Shown: one piece after another, positions 9,856 to 21,900 of the stretch
Numbering within the stretch: position 1 is the stretch's first letter
Layout of the letters: every line of letters starts with the position of its first letter
Source of the DNA: Shewanella vesiculosa
GTDB taxonomy: Bacteria; Pseudomonadota; Gammaproteobacteria; Enterobacterales; Shewanellaceae
Direction: 5' to 3'
Assembly: GCF_021560015.1 (NCBI RefSeq)
Contig: NZ_CP073588.1
Location: forward strand, 1,860,001 to 1,924,000
DNA: 64,000 nucleotides
Program-made: the position numbers and the translations under genes
The notes under the pieces: generated by a model
Database searches by the model: none
Seen by the model: the letters and a program-made list of their open reading frames with translations, nothing else
Told to the model about the DNA's origin: nothing

Positions 9856-11307
9856 TTACATTCCGCGAAGCTGAATACGCCTTAAAAATTCAGTCATCAC
9901 CCTGTCGTAAACTAAATCCCCTAAAAACAAATCTTCTACGCCATGGTCAATACTCGGATTGTCATTCACTTCAATGACATAAGCCTTACCGTCAATTTCT
10001 TTTAAATCGACACCATACAAACCTGCACCAATTAAGTTTGATGCTTTAACCGCCGCATCAACAATATTTTGCGGCACCATTTTTAAATCGATACAGTCAA
10101 AATCACCACTACTGACACGGCCGCTTTGATGATGTTGATAAATCTGCCAGTGACCACGACTCATAAAGTAACGACAGGCATAAATAGGTTGGCGATTTAG
10201 CACGCCAATGCGCCAATCATAATCGGTAGGCATAAACGCTTGCGCTAAAATTAACGCACTGTGCTCGAAGATAATCGCTGCTTGTTCAAGTAAGGTTTCA
10301 CGGTCGTTCACCTTAACGACCCCAAGGGAAAATGCCCCATCGGGTACTTTAAGTACAATCGGTAATCCTATGGTATTAATCACATTATCGGCCCAGTTTT
10401 TATCCGAGGCTTTAAAGATGACACTTTTAGGCACTGGCACTTTATGTTTGTTTAATAGCTCGGTCAAAAACACCTTATTAGTGCACTTCATAATGGATTC
10501 AGGGTCATCCATTACCACTAAGCCAAGTTGCTCTGCCGCTTTCGCAAATCGATAAGTAAAGTTGCTGATATTAGTGGTAGAGCGAATAAACAAGCCATCA
10601 AACTCACTTAACCGCGCCAAATCGTGAGAACCAATTTGGACTAAATCCATGCCGATACGATTAGCCGACTTAGTAAATAACTTCAGCGCCGCTTTATCTG
10701 ATGGTGGCATTTTCTCATGCTCATTCACCAGCATGGCAATTTCATATCTATAGCGTTTCGATGGTTTAGGTAAACGCCATACTTTTTGTGAAAACACCTC
10801 TAAATACTTAGCAAATAAATCTTGTTCTGATTCGGTTAAGTCTTGAAAAGCCGCAGGTTCAATGGAGCCAACCTGCCACTTTCCTGACATTTTTAACAAA
10901 CTCACTTGCAATACCGGCACGGTAAAACGTTCAAAAATTTTGCGAGCAAGCTTGTCAAGCGACGGATTATCACAATAGCCAAAATACAGCTTCATGGATA
11001 TTTCAGTCACAGTATCAGGCAGCTTATCTAAACCAGCTTGAGGTAAACTAAAAAAACGGTCCTGAGATAAATCATTAATGGTCATCACGCGCGGGATCAC
11101 CCGGTGACCGCGTGCTTCAGCCATTAACGAACAGTAATAACCAGTGCTTAAATAATCATAACTGCGACACAAGTTAATCACTTGCATGGCACTTTGCTCG
11201 GAAAACGCCCCCATTTCTAAATAATCATGCACTGTGACCATATGGTCACTGGGTAAATAGGGACGCCAATCATTAACATCGTCGGTGACAATTAAAAAAT
11301 GAGCCAT
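9856..11307 (-). CDS. RimK-like ATP-grasp ligase
   Basis: 483 residues, longer than RimK (about 300) because of an N-terminal RimK-associated domain (about residues 1-210, starting MAHFLIVTDDVNDW). The ATP-grasp fold occupies about residues 265-478, with nucleotide-site elements LPIVLKVPDGAFSLGVVKV and the metal-binding end YVIEVNDNPSIDHGVED. ATP-grasp enzymes of this group join an amino acid or peptide to a carboxylate via an acylphosphate; the substrate here is unknown. The gene is divergent from, and 50 bp from, the GNAT-C39 gene at 11358. That pairing recurs in gammaproteobacteria and suggests a joint peptide-modifying pathway. GAGG precedes the start. Confidence 0.85.
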   Translation of the reverse strand: MAHFLIVTDDVNDWRPYLPSDHMVTVHDYLEMGAFSEQSAMQVINLCRSYDYLSTGYYCSLMAEARGHRVIPRVMTINDLSQDRFFSLPQAGLDKLPDTVTEISMKLYFGYCDNPSLDKLARKIFERFTVPVLQVSLLKMSGKWQVGSIEPAAFQDLTESEQDLFAKYLEVFSQKVWRLPKPSKRYRYEIAMLVNEHEKMPPSDKAALKLFTKSANRIGMDLVQIGSHDLARLSEFDGLFIRSTTNISNFTYRFAKAAEQLGLVVMDDPESIMKCTNKVFLTELLNKHKVPVPKSVIFKASDKNWADNVINTIGLPIVLKVPDGAFSLGVVKVNDRETLLEQAAIIFEHSALILAQAFMPTDYDWRIGVLNRQPIYACRYFMSRGHWQIYQHHQSGRVSSGDFDCIDLKMVPQNIVDAAVKASNLIGAGLYGVDLKEIDGKAYVIEVNDNPSIDHGVEDLFLGDLVYDRVMTEFLRRIQLRGM

Positions 11308-11357
11308 AAATATCGATTGCCTCTTGTGCGGTTTAGCGCGTAAATTAAGTCACTATC

Positions 11358-12476
11358 ATGTTTGCCAACTCGAGCCAACTCATGCTGCTTCGTCAAGCTA
11401 TTCCCAGCGATTTATCCCAGCTTAACCAAATCGAATCCAATGCCTTTAGTGGTGATAAAATCAGCTCTCGGCAGATGAAACGCTTTATAAACTCGCCACT
11501 GGACAGCTTATTAGTCGCCGACATAGACGGCACCCTTGCAGGTTATGCATTGGTGCTATTTCATCGTGGCACACGTCTAGCAAGGCTATACTCTATTGCT
11601 GTTGCGAGCGAGTTTAGAGGTCGCAACATTGCCTTTGAACTGGTCACACAATGTGAACATACCGTGGTCGAGCGCGGCTTCATTACATTACGCCTAGAAG
11701 TGCGAAACGACAACATCGCGGCCAAAAATCTTTATTTAAAAATGGGTTATAAAGTACTCAAAACATTAGTGCATTATTACGACGATTTAGCTGATGGCGT
11801 GCGCATGCACAAACGCTTAGACCCGCCAGGGCCAAGCAAAGTCATCAAGATGCCCTTATATGTGCAAACCACCCCCTTTACGTGTGGCGCCGCTTGCTTA
11901 ATGATGGCCATGAGTGCGGTAAAAACGCACTATAATCCGAGCCGAGTTGATGAGTTGAGTATTTGGCGCGAAGCCACCACTATTTTTATGACCAGCGGTC
12001 ATGGTGGTTGCAGTGTGCATGGTTTGGCTTTAGCAGCCATAAAGCGCGGATTACAGATTGAGATGTACAGCCAGTCAACGTCAGTCCCCTTTATTGATAG
12101 CGTTCGTGACAGCAACAAAAAAGCCGTCATTACTATAGTGCATGACGACTTTTGTCAGCAATTAGCCTCACAAGGAATTCAGATCCACAATGCATCACCC
12201 AGTCTGACTCAACTTCGACATTGGATTGACAGCGGTTATGCTGTGTTATTGATGATCAGCACCTATCGATTTAATGGCGAGAAAGGCCCGCATTGGGTGG
12301 TATTAAGTGGTTACAATGAACAGTTTATGTTTATTCACGATCCGTTTGTTGAAGCACAGAAAGATGCGATTAATGCGGCGTATGTACCGATTAGCCAATC
12401 GGAGCTGGCACAGGTGATGCAGTATGGGAAGCAGAAACAGGTGTCTTGTTTAGTGGTGAAGTCATCTTTGGCTTAA
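11358..12476 (+). CDS. GNAT acetyltransferase fused to C39-like peptidase
   Basis: 372 residues with two domains. Residues about 9-153 are a RimI-like GNAT N-acetyltransferase, with the acetyl-CoA loop SEFRGRNIAFELV and C-terminal LYLKMGYKVLKTLVHYY. Residues about 165-368 are a C39-like papain-fold peptidase with the cysteine motif TTPFTCGAACLMMAM, a histidine in GPHWVVLSGYN and an acid in IHDPF, so the catalytic triad seems intact. No membrane helix is present. It is divergent from the RimK-like ligase. Together they could cleave, ligate and acetylate one peptide or protein target; that combined role is inference. Confidence 0.85.
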   Translation: MFANSSQLMLLRQAIPSDLSQLNQIESNAFSGDKISSRQMKRFINSPLDSLLVADIDGTLAGYALVLFHRGTRLARLYSIAVASEFRGRNIAFELVTQCEHTVVERGFITLRLEVRNDNIAAKNLYLKMGYKVLKTLVHYYDDLADGVRMHKRLDPPGPSKVIKMPLYVQTTPFTCGAACLMMAMSAVKTHYNPSRVDELSIWREATTIFMTSGHGGCSVHGLALAAIKRGLQIEMYSQSTSVPFIDSVRDSNKKAVITIVHDDFCQQLASQGIQIHNASPSLTQLRHWIDSGYAVLLMISTYRFNGEKGPHWVVLSGYNEQFMFIHDPFVEAQKDAINAAYVPISQSELAQVMQYGKQKQVSCLVVKSSLA

Positions 12477-12480
12477 GATG

Positions 12481-12830
12481 GTTAAGCTTTTTATGGCCTG
12501 CAACCACAACTGGCTTTGCAAACTGCGTTTGAATTGAGATCGCAAGGTTCCACCCTGCACGGGCCAAAAGGGGATCAACAGCAATCCCCTCTTGGATCAC
12601 CCCTGCCGTTCCGGCAACATTTTCGCTTTTTAACCAAACAACAGCAGCGAAAAAATTGCGACGGAAATTAATCCAGCTTCTGACCTCGTATTTAGCCATC
12701 TTCGGCCCATCTTACAATAAAGAGTGAAAATGCTAACGCTTCCGATGGGGCGTCCCTTCACCTCGAAAGCTAGCTCACGTATTCTTTTGTAAGGAGTCTT
12801 CAACGGCCCCAAGTTCAGAGTTGAATTTAG
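12481..12830 (-). repeat. Dispersed intergenic repeat, copy A
   Basis: Read on the minus strand, this segment matches the two direct copies at 62107-62744 in order. It holds the same TTCAACTCTGAACTTG, CGGAAGCGTTAGCATTTTC, GAAAATGTTGCCGGAACGG and AGGGTGGAACCTTGCGATC blocks, with small gaps. The short open frames in it are therefore repeat sequence, not genes. It abuts the stop of the GNAT-C39 gene and the IS-rich scar on its other side. Confidence 0.8.
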
Positions 12831-12839
12831 GCATTATCA

Positions 12840-12995
12840 TAAAAAACTAACTCGTTTTTGGACAAAAGCGTGTTAGATCTATTGCTCAAAATCGTCTAGT
12901 TCACATTACGATAAGTATGGCGAAGGTCAAAAACACCGTAGACACAGCTAAGGTCAATTCTATATAGATGGCCAAATTAACCGTACTACTAAGAT
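12840..12995. repeat. IS-end debris and ~75-bp repeat beside the IS3 element
   Basis: 12854-12922 is one copy of a short repeat (TTTTTGGACAAAAGCGTGTT ... ATAAGTATGG) also seen near 26612 and 54434. 12950-12993, read on the minus strand (TAGTACGGTTAATTTGGCCA ... ATAGA), resembles the right end of the adjacent IS3-family element. It is therefore probably the remnant of a second copy that abutted it. No gene. Confidence 0.55.
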
Positions 12996-13003
12996 TGTAG
13001 TGG

Positions 13004-13510
<507 letters not shown>

Positions 13511-13533
13511 CTATTTCTCTGCTTCTCCTCTCC

Positions 13534-13567
13534 GAACCGTACGTGCACCTTTCAGCGCATACGGCTC
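13534..13567 (-). ncRNA. Group II intron 1 domain V
   Basis: 34-nt catalytic hairpin of the ribozyme, reading GAGCCGTATGCGCTGAAAGG then TGCACGTACGGTTC on the minus strand. It has the bacterial domain V layout (GAGCCGTAT stem, GAAA tetraloop, two-nucleotide bulge). It supports an active splicing core. Confidence 0.9.
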
Positions 13568-13572
13568 TCCGC

Positions 13573-15096
13573 TTAATTGTGGCTAACAGCCATGGCAACA
13601 TCGCTATAGCGAGACGTGACAGTATTTCTAATTTCATCTCTGAGGTAAGGGTTTGCTTCTGGTGATCGCCATCTAAAGGGTAATTTAGGGCTACTCACTA
13701 ATCTAAATAGTGACGCGCCACATAAATTTCCACGATTGCTTTTACCAAATAACACCCATGTCGTTGCCTGATTTGGTGTCGGACGTTTGATCCATTTCAT
13801 CATTAACGATTTAATCGAACAACGATATTTCCTAGCCAACCACTTAGCGAGTTTCCAGAAAATAATACGATCAATTTTGCTGTAAACTTTCGCGGTGTAA
13901 TCAGTATGTCGATAAAATTGTGCCCAACCCTTAAGTTTGCGATTGAGTTGTTCCACTTTGTCTATCTTGCTACAGCTATGATCCCCTGATAAAGCCTGAC
14001 TCAATGAATGAGAAAATGCTTTGGCTTTACCGTTTGGAATACCAGACACCACTCGCATATTTCCCTTAGGTCCACGCTTTCGAATGATCCTATGTCCGAG
14101 AAATATAAAACCGTCATTCACATGTGTAATATGAGTTTTATCCATATTTAACGTGAGTTGCAGCTTACCTTCTAGGAAGTGTCGACATTGGTCCCGAATT
14201 GCCTCTGCTTGTTGTTTATTGCCTTTGACAATCACTAGAAAGTCATCAGCATAACGGCAATAAGCAACGGCAGGTTTCCATTGTCTGTTTTCCTCAACCG
14301 CAGGTTTTCGCTTGATTTTGATACTGTGATTCCAGTACCAGCGGTCTTTACGGGCTTTCTTGCTCAAGTAACATTTATCCAAATATTGATCGAACTCATT
14401 AAGCATTATGTTTGACAATAACGGAGAAATTACACCACCTTGTGGTACGCCTTCGCTTGTTGCACAAAATAGGTTACGTTCAATGTGTCCAGCTTTAATG
14501 AAGCGCCAAAGCAAATCATTAAATCGACGGCAGTTGCTCCGTTTACGAACACATTTCATCAATAATCGATGGTGAACTGTATCAAAATAGCTTGATAAGT
14601 CTCCTTCAATTATCCAGCGACCTCTAGGCTCATTGGATTCGGTCATTTGTAGTTTAACCGTGCGAATGGCGTGATGGACACTGCGCTCTGGTCTAAAGCC
14701 ATAGGACAACGAATGAAAATCATTTTCCCATATCGGCTCCATTGCCATGAGCATGGCACGTTGAACTATTCTGTCCCTAAGCGTTGGTATACCTAAAGGA
14801 CGTAGCTTTCCATTGGCCTTGGGGATATAGATCCGTCTAGCAGGCATCGGTTGATAGTTACCTAGCAGCAGATTATTTCTGATCTCATCAAGATAACCAG
14901 CCAAATTAGCCTGTATATAAATCTTTGTTATTCCATCAACACCAGGCGTTTTAGCACCTTTTGAAGAAAGCGTTACTTCAGCCGCTTGGCGAAGCCAATG
15001 CGGGTGACTGATAAGGCGCAGCAGTCGATTAACACGACGCGTTTTATCGGTTGCTGTCCATGTTGCTAATTTACGTTGCTGTTCGCTGATTATCAA
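13573..15096 (-). CDS. ltrA: Group II intron reverse transcriptase/maturase
   Basis: 507-residue intron-encoded protein. Reverse transcriptase blocks are in order: SKGAKTPGVDGITK, RRIYIPKANGKLRPLGIP, SLSYGFRPERSVHHAI, GVPQGGVISPLLSN and the catalytic CRYADDFLVIV (about residue 270). The maturase X (GIIM) domain follows (KLKGWAQFYRHTDYTAKVY). No HNH endonuclease motif is visible at the C-terminus, so mobility would be endonuclease-independent. It assists splicing of the surrounding RNA and copies it into new DNA sites. A second intron protein at 52831 is only distantly similar. Confidence 0.92.
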   Translation of the reverse strand: MIISEQQRKLATWTATDKTRRVNRLLRLISHPHWLRQAAEVTLSSKGAKTPGVDGITKIYIQANLAGYLDEIRNNLLLGNYQPMPARRIYIPKANGKLRPLGIPTLRDRIVQRAMLMAMEPIWENDFHSLSYGFRPERSVHHAIRTVKLQMTESNEPRGRWIIEGDLSSYFDTVHHRLLMKCVRKRSNCRRFNDLLWRFIKAGHIERNLFCATSEGVPQGGVISPLLSNIMLNEFDQYLDKCYLSKKARKDRWYWNHSIKIKRKPAVEENRQWKPAVAYCRYADDFLVIVKGNKQQAEAIRDQCRHFLEGKLQLTLNMDKTHITHVNDGFIFLGHRIIRKRGPKGNMRVVSGIPNGKAKAFSHSLSQALSGDHSCSKIDKVEQLNRKLKGWAQFYRHTDYTAKVYSKIDRIIFWKLAKWLARKYRCSIKSLMMKWIKRPTPNQATTWVLFGKSNRGNLCGASLFRLVSSPKLPFRWRSPEANPYLRDEIRNTVTSRYSDVAMAVSHN

Positions 15097-15759
15097 AGGT
15101 CTTCACCTCATTAAGGTCAGGTAATTTGCTTACGCAAATCAATTAAACTGCGTCCCTTCGCCATGTAATGGGCTTTCCCCATCTCAGACGACTACGAACG
15201 CTCCGCCAGCTTGTTTGTCATCAGGGTCATGCTCCCTTAGCATTCAAAACAAACCTTCCCCGGTTTACCTACCTGAACTCGAACATATTGGGGTGGATGC
15301 CGATCGCAGTCTTTGACCTTATCGTACTGTAAGGTGATGATGCTTAAACGCAGAATTGTGATTTAACGTTTATCCATTAATAAGTACATATTTATTACTC
15401 ATTAATTCGGCAATAGTGCCCATACATTTAGCACTATTGCAGCACCACATTACCTGTTAATTCGTGTAGGCAATGGCGACGTTTCAGCCCATAGATGCGG
15501 GTTAATCGGTTCATGTTCTTCATCCGTTCAATACTTAGTCTAGAGGAGCATCTTGGCTTAACGAATTCGCCTCACTCCCCGTTGTCAGCGAGTTACATCA
15601 CCTTATCAGCATACGATAAGTCACTGCCGCTCAGACTCAACTATCTGCACAACCAGATAGTGCCATAAACAATGTAGCTCCTGCCGTAGTGTTCATGTAT
15701 TTCAGATAGACTCGTGGTTCATTAAAGCATTCCATGCTAGTGCTGAACTCCGGGCACAC

Positions 15760-16527
<768 letters not shown>

Positions 16528-16532
16528 CTACA

Positions 16533-16984
16533 GTTCGTCTCATTGAGTGAGTCCCATACAAGTTAGGATCTAGACCAATATTTGATGCCCACGACCTGAC
16601 AAGAGAACGATAATACGAATAGCTAATCGGTTGCTCATTTCGTCTTAAGCTTGGAAATAAATAATCACTTGTCTTTAGATCTGCGACAAAAATCCATTTC
16701 ATCAGACTTTGTTGAGTTCTAGCAGTGACTTCAAACTGGACTTTAACATCCGTTTCCTGCTGAATAAGCTTAACTCTTGCAAACATTCGTTCTTGTGACA
16801 ATATATCGCAAACCCTCAGAGGAAGTAGGTCACTTGCTCTGAGTTTACTATCGATTGCCAAATTGAGTAACGCTAGTTGCATAAGGCTATTTTCTATTTC
16901 TAGCCTAGTTCGAATACGCCAAATCTCTTCGAGCCGAAAAGGCTTTTTGACTCCGCTATGATTTTTTTTGTTTGATGAGACCAT
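16533..16984 (-). pseudogene. Tyrosine recombinase, 3' end lost at the IS
   Basis: N-terminal 150 residues of a small tyrosine recombinase, starting ATG 16984 after a strong AGGAGG site. It is closely similar to the complete paralogue at 56208-56804 (shared SGVKKPFRLEEIWRIRTRLE, LRASDLLPL, LYGTHSMRRT). The frame runs into the IS right end straight after HSMRRT and stops three codons later, so the last catalytic His and the Tyr are missing. The lost 3' end is not found left of the IS. Inactive. Confidence 0.85.
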
Positions 16985-17374
16985 GGTGACCTCCTACTTT
17001 ATTGATTGGTCATCATAAGTGTAGCTAATAGTACTTTCGCTAATGAGGATGTATTGTAAGTCAGGATAATCGCGTTTGAGTTTTGGCTATGTGCAGATGT
17101 TTTTACACTCAACGAATGAACACTGGGACACCATTACCAAAGCGATTCACATGATTATGCGACCATTTCAAGTTAACTAACTCAGACTCTCATAATGTGT
17201 AATAGTAAACAATTAGGATGATGGTGCAATTGCCATGATTACCAACAGGCTTCTAAGTTGGTAGTGCCGCCTTTAGACGCCTTGTTCTTATCCTAATTTA
17301 GTAAGAACAATGGTTGCGACTACTTCAATTAGAAGTAGTCGTTTGACAATCACTATTTCATTACTTACCGCTTA
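16985..17374. other. Intergenic region with a hairpin
   Basis: About 390 bp without a gene. It includes the promoter side of the truncated recombinase, whose leader (GGTCATCA...AGT) resembles that of the paralogue at 56804. It also holds an inverted repeat CGACTACTTC (17317-17326) / GAAGTAGTCG (17332-17341), 34 bp past the last gene of the czc operon. The hairpin may be that operon's terminator, although no clear U-run follows on the minus strand. Confidence 0.45.
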
Positions 17375-17734
17375 TTAAAAGCCCTTATTCTCAGATACTG
17401 CAACGACATCACCATCGTCATCAATTCTAAAATATAATGTCTGTTTAACTTGTGAGTTCGTAGCACTCACGACATAACTTCCTTCATGAACATTTACAAT
17501 ATTTACATCTGCATTGTTAATGGTTTCCCATGAAGATGGCAGCTTACCAGCCTCATAACCTAAATCTTTGAATGTCATTTTATTTATTGTTTTAATGGTA
17601 ATGCTAATTACCTTCTTCTCATTCATATGACTATTTCTTGAATGATCCATGCTTTTCATTCTATCTACATGTGCAAAAGAATAGCTACCGATAAAAGCAC
17701 TACCGATAACTAAAAATATAAATAAATTTCTCAT
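17375..17734 (-). CDS. Small exported protein, DUF6488-like
   Basis: 119 residues. A signal peptide (cut near SYSFA-HVD) is followed by a short His/Met-rich linker (HVDRMKSMDHSRNSHM) and an alpha/beta domain ending TLYFRIDDDGDVVAVSENK. It resembles the DUF6488 family (from memory) of metal-resistance clusters; PepSY-like folds are an alternative. It is the last gene of the czc-hupE operon, 13 bp after the anchor protein. A degraded relative lies at 28300-28450. Periplasmic metal binding is inferred from the His/Met linker and the context. Confidence 0.6.
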   Translation of the reverse strand: MRNLFIFLVIGSAFIGSYSFAHVDRMKSMDHSRNSHMNEKKVISITIKTINKMTFKDLGYEAGKLPSSWETINNADVNIVNVHEGSYVVSATNSQVKQTLYFRIDDDGDVVAVSENKGF

Positions 17735-17747
17735 AAATGCGTCCTTA

Positions 17748-18269
17748 TTATTTTAAACCAATAACTTTGTATTGCCCTTTAACCAATAATTTTACCGTTA
17801 CTGGGTTGTCGGACTTATTTTTCCAATACCAACCATGAGAGCCAGGAAAGGGGGCTGTAAAACTCCCTTTCATGTCATCTGATGTCGCAATAACATAACT
17901 CTCATAGTATCCAGTGGTATCCCCTTCTGGTTCGCCATGGAGGTCGAAGAACAACGCATCTCCATCAGTTAGCCATTCATAAGTCATTTTTTCATATTGC
18001 TGCATCTCGAACTTGTATTCGACACCTTTTCCAGCAGGCACAATGGCTTCGATAATTTGAAACTCTGTTGTGCCTTCTACTTTTGAGCTTTTTTGTGTTT
18101 GAGTTTCAGGCATGGGAGCTAATGTGGTAACACCTATTTTTTGACCAATGCCTGTGGGATCAATGTTGTATTCAGCAGGCAAAATAAGGGTGACTAACAC
18201 AAAAGCCGCTAGAACCGTTGCTGCTAAAGAAGCTTTAATTAACGTGTTACTACTTACTGTATGTTGCAT
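17748..18269 (-). CDS. Transmembrane anchor protein of czc-hupE operon
   Basis: 173 residues with one N-terminal membrane helix (about residues 13-31) and a periplasmic domain rich in aromatic residues (MTYEWLTDGDALFFDLHGEP, FPGSHGWYWKNKSDNPVTVK). Proteins of this type are commonly annotated only as transmembrane anchor protein and are found next to hupE and czcA genes, as here. No catalytic motif is visible. It begins 16 bp after hupE and ends 13 bp before the DUF6488-like gene. Function unknown. Confidence 0.7.
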   Translation of the reverse strand: MQHTVSSNTLIKASLAATVLAAFVLVTLILPAEYNIDPTGIGQKIGVTTLAPMPETQTQKSSKVEGTTEFQIIEAIVPAGKGVEYKFEMQQYEKMTYEWLTDGDALFFDLHGEPEGDTTGYYESYVIATSDDMKGSFTAPFPGSHGWYWKNKSDNPVTVKLLVKGQYKVIGLK

Positions 18270-18285
18270 ATATTTCTCTTTGTTA

Positions 18286-18981
18286 TTAATTAATAAAGTA
18301 ACCAGTCAATTGATAACCCATCAACATGACACCTGCACTCATTAGTAGGGTATTTGTTAGTGTAGAAAATTGCTGAAATGAAGGCCATTTACGCCAGATG
18401 TTGAGAACAATTAATATCACCACTAAAGCCGCGAACTGACCGAGTTCTACACCCATGTTAAATGCGACTAAATTGGTAAATAGGCCTTCACTGGGTAAAT
18501 TAAATTCTTCTAATTTTGTCGCTAAGCCTAAGCCATGAAATAGCCCGAAAATGAGAACAGCCCATTGCGTGTTAGGTTGCCATTTGAAGCAACGTTTAAA
18601 GCCACCTAAATTATCAAACCCCTTATACACCACAGATAAGCCAATAATTGCATCAATAAGGTAGGCATTTACTTGGATATCGCTTAACACACCTAACAGC
18701 AACGTAGTGCTATGACCGATGGTGAACATCGTGACATATATGAAAACATCACGGCTTCTATATAAAAAGAAAATAACGCCAACCAAAAATAGTAAATGAT
18801 CGTATCCGGTAATCATGTGTTTTGCGCCAATGTAAAGAAATGGCACAAACTGTACGCCGCTATTTTGCTCTAAAAAAGCTCTAGTATTCTCATCAACACC
18901 ATGAGCGAGTACCTCAATGCTAATAAAGGAGCAACATAGGAGGAGTGCGAACAAGCAATAGCTTGATAATTTACTTGGCAT
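18286..18981 (-). CDS. HupE/UreJ family permease (short form)
   Basis: 231 residues: a signal-like first helix, a short periplasmic loop, then about six membrane helices with the family motifs YIGAKHMITGYDHLLFL, FTIGHSTTLLLGVL, GLFHGLGLATKLEEFNLP and NMGVELGQ. The H-D-H set in the first two motifs is the presumed metal path. Its start codon overlaps the czcA stop by 11 bp, so it is coupled to the efflux pump. Known HupE proteins move Ni2+/Co2+. Its place in an export operon makes direction and substrate here uncertain. Confidence 0.8.
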   Translation of the reverse strand: MPSKLSSYCLFALLLCCSFISIEVLAHGVDENTRAFLEQNSGVQFVPFLYIGAKHMITGYDHLLFLVGVIFFLYRSRDVFIYVTMFTIGHSTTLLLGVLSDIQVNAYLIDAIIGLSVVYKGFDNLGGFKRCFKWQPNTQWAVLIFGLFHGLGLATKLEEFNLPSEGLFTNLVAFNMGVELGQFAALVVILIVLNIWRKWPSFQQFSTLTNTLLMSAGVMLMGYQLTGYFIN

Positions 18982-21900
18982 TAAATGACTCCAAAGTTTC
19001 TGTTTTAATCAAAATCGTATCCTTATCTTTATGTAAAATTCGGTAAAGTGCGGGAATAACAAATAAAGTTAGTAGCGTTGAGGAAATAATCCCACCGATA
19101 ACTACCATAGCTAAAGGCCGTTGTACTTCAGAACCCATACCACTATTAAACGCCATCGGAAGAAAGCCCAACGATGCAACAAACGCAGTGGTCATTACAG
19201 GTCGAAGTCGAGTTAATGCACCGTCAAAAATAGCCTGGTGTAAATTCATGCCCTCTTTTCGTAATTCTCGGATAAACGAGACCATGACTAATCCATTCAA
19301 AATGGCAATACCTGACAACGCAATAAAGCCAACTGCTGCTGATATTGAGAATGGAATACCACTTAACATTAATGCAGCAACCCCGCCCGTCAATGCTAAA
19401 GGCACGCCTGTAAAAATGATTAATGCATCTTTGATTGAATTCAGCGCTAACACTAATAAACCAATAATCATGAGCAACGTGACTGGTACTACAATACTTA
19501 AACGCTGTGAAGCGGACTGGAGCTTTTGATAAGTGCCGCCGTATTCAATCCAGTAACCAGCAGGAATATCAACATTGGCAGCAACGGCTTGTTGAATATC
19601 ACTCACAAAACCACCTAAATCACGGCCTCTCACATTTGTTGTCACAACGACTCTACGCTTGCCATTTTCTCGATTAATTTGGTTTGCACCATTAATCAAT
19701 TCCAATGAAGCAAGTTCTTGTAATGGCACAGAACGACCATTGCCCAGATGAATTGGCAAATATGACAGTGCGTCGACATCATTACGCAGTACTTCATCTA
19801 ATCGAACGACAATATCCGAACGCCTATCACCTTGATAAAACTTGCCAGCAACGGTTCCACCTAGCGCAGTCGCTAATTGGGATTGCAATTGCGCTTTACT
19901 GATCCCGTATTGCATAATTTTGTCAGCGTTAGGGATTATGGATAAAAGCGGTAACCCCGTAGTTTGTTCAACTTGCACATCGGCTATACCTTCAACCTGG
20001 CTAATGGCTGACTCAATTTCATTACCTAATGCGGCAAGGGTTTCAAAATCATCGCCGAACACTTTAATTGCTAATTCGGCTCTCACACCCGCCAGTAATT
20101 CATTAAACCGCATTTGAATAGGTTGTAAAAATTCATAACGATTGCCAGGTATTGGCTCTACCAACGCAGCTAAATCCTCCACCACCTGCTCTTTTGATTT
20201 ATTAGGATTAGGCCATTGATTACGTGGTTTTAGAATAATAAAGTTGTCTGCAACACTTGGCGGTACAGCATCAGTTGCCACATCGGCCGTGCCTATTTTG
20301 GCAAATACTCTTTCAACCTCCGGCATTTGCTGAATTTTTTCTTCTAACACTTCTTGCAATGCAATTGCCTGACTTAATGATGTTCCAGGAATGCGCAGTG
20401 CATGCATGGCAATATCACCTTCATCAAGGTTTGGTACAAACTCACTGCCTAGCCGGGTAGCTTGGTGGCCAAAAATGACCACTAACAACACCGCCATACA
20501 CACCACAATCCAACGACCTTTAAGCACCATATTTAACGCTGGACGATACAAATAAGCCGCTCCACGAATAATTGGACTGTGCTTTTCTTTGATTGGTTTT
20601 TTAAATAACAATGCAATCATTGCAGGCACAAAGGTTACCGACAGTAACATGGCACTTAATAGGGCGATAACAACGGTAATGGCCATCGGGTGGAACATTT
20701 TCCCCTCTACACCTTCAAGGGCGAAAATGGGTAAATACACGGCAGTAATAATGAACACACCGAATAACGCTGGGCGGATCACTTCACGGGTTGCATCAAA
20801 CACTAGTTCTAAGCGTGCTTTCAAAGGTAAAGAATGTTGCCCAGCTTGACTCAGACGGCGCAGGCAGTTTTCAACAATGATAATTGCACCGTCCACTAAC
20901 AAGCCAAAATCAAGCGCACCTAAACTCATTAGATTGGCACTAACACCAACTTGAACCATGCCTGTCACAGTCATTAACATCGCAAACGGGATCACCAATG
21001 CGGTTAAAAATGCGGCCCTGAAATTACCAAGTAAAATAAACAACACAACTACAACTAAAATAGCCCCTTCGGTCAGGTTTGTTTGTACTGTACTAAGTGT
21101 TTGATCAACTAACTTAGTACGATCGTATACCGCGGTAGCCACAATCCCTTGAGGTAAGCTTGCGTTAATTTGTTTTAGCTTCTCACCTACTGCGTGAGCC
21201 ACTGTGCGACTATTCTCGCCGATAAGCATAAATACAGTGCTCATCACCACTTCACGGCCATTTTGGGTGGCAGCACCATTACGCAGCCCTTTTCCATCAC
21301 CAATATCTGCCACATCTTTTATGCGAACAGGTGAACCATCAATACTTTTTAGCGGAATGTTACCAATGGCTTGTAAGTCTTCGGCTTGCCCAGGAATACG
21401 CATAAGCCATTGCGCGCCATTTTGCTCAATAAATCCTGCGCCTTGGTTTTGATTATTTTGTGCAATTGCGTCAACCACATCAGCTTGAGTAACACCAAAC
21501 GCGAGCAGTTTTTGGGGTTTGAATGCAACCAAAATTTCACGTTCAAACCCACCAATAGGATTCACCTCAACAACGCCAGGCACACGCATTAGTTGCGGAC
21601 GAATAGTCCAATCGTGCACAGTACGTAGGTCGGTGGGTGTAATCTCGGAGCCATCGGCATGTGTTGCATTGGGTAACGCATCCACTGTGAACATGAAAAT
21701 TTCACCCAGCCCAGTGGCAATCGGTCCGAGTTCAGGCTCAAGTCCTGACGGTAATTCTGAACGCGCGGCAGATAAGCGTTCACTCACCAATTGCCGAGCA
21801 AAATATACATCGGTATTGTCATCAAAAATGGCAACAACTTGCGATAAACCATAACGTGACACAGAACGGGTATATGTAAGCCCAGGCAATCCCGCAAGCG

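Noticed and set aside
12391..12812. Minus-strand frames of 102 and 60 residues
   Set aside because: They overlap the end of the GNAT-C39 gene and lie in dispersed repeat copy A.
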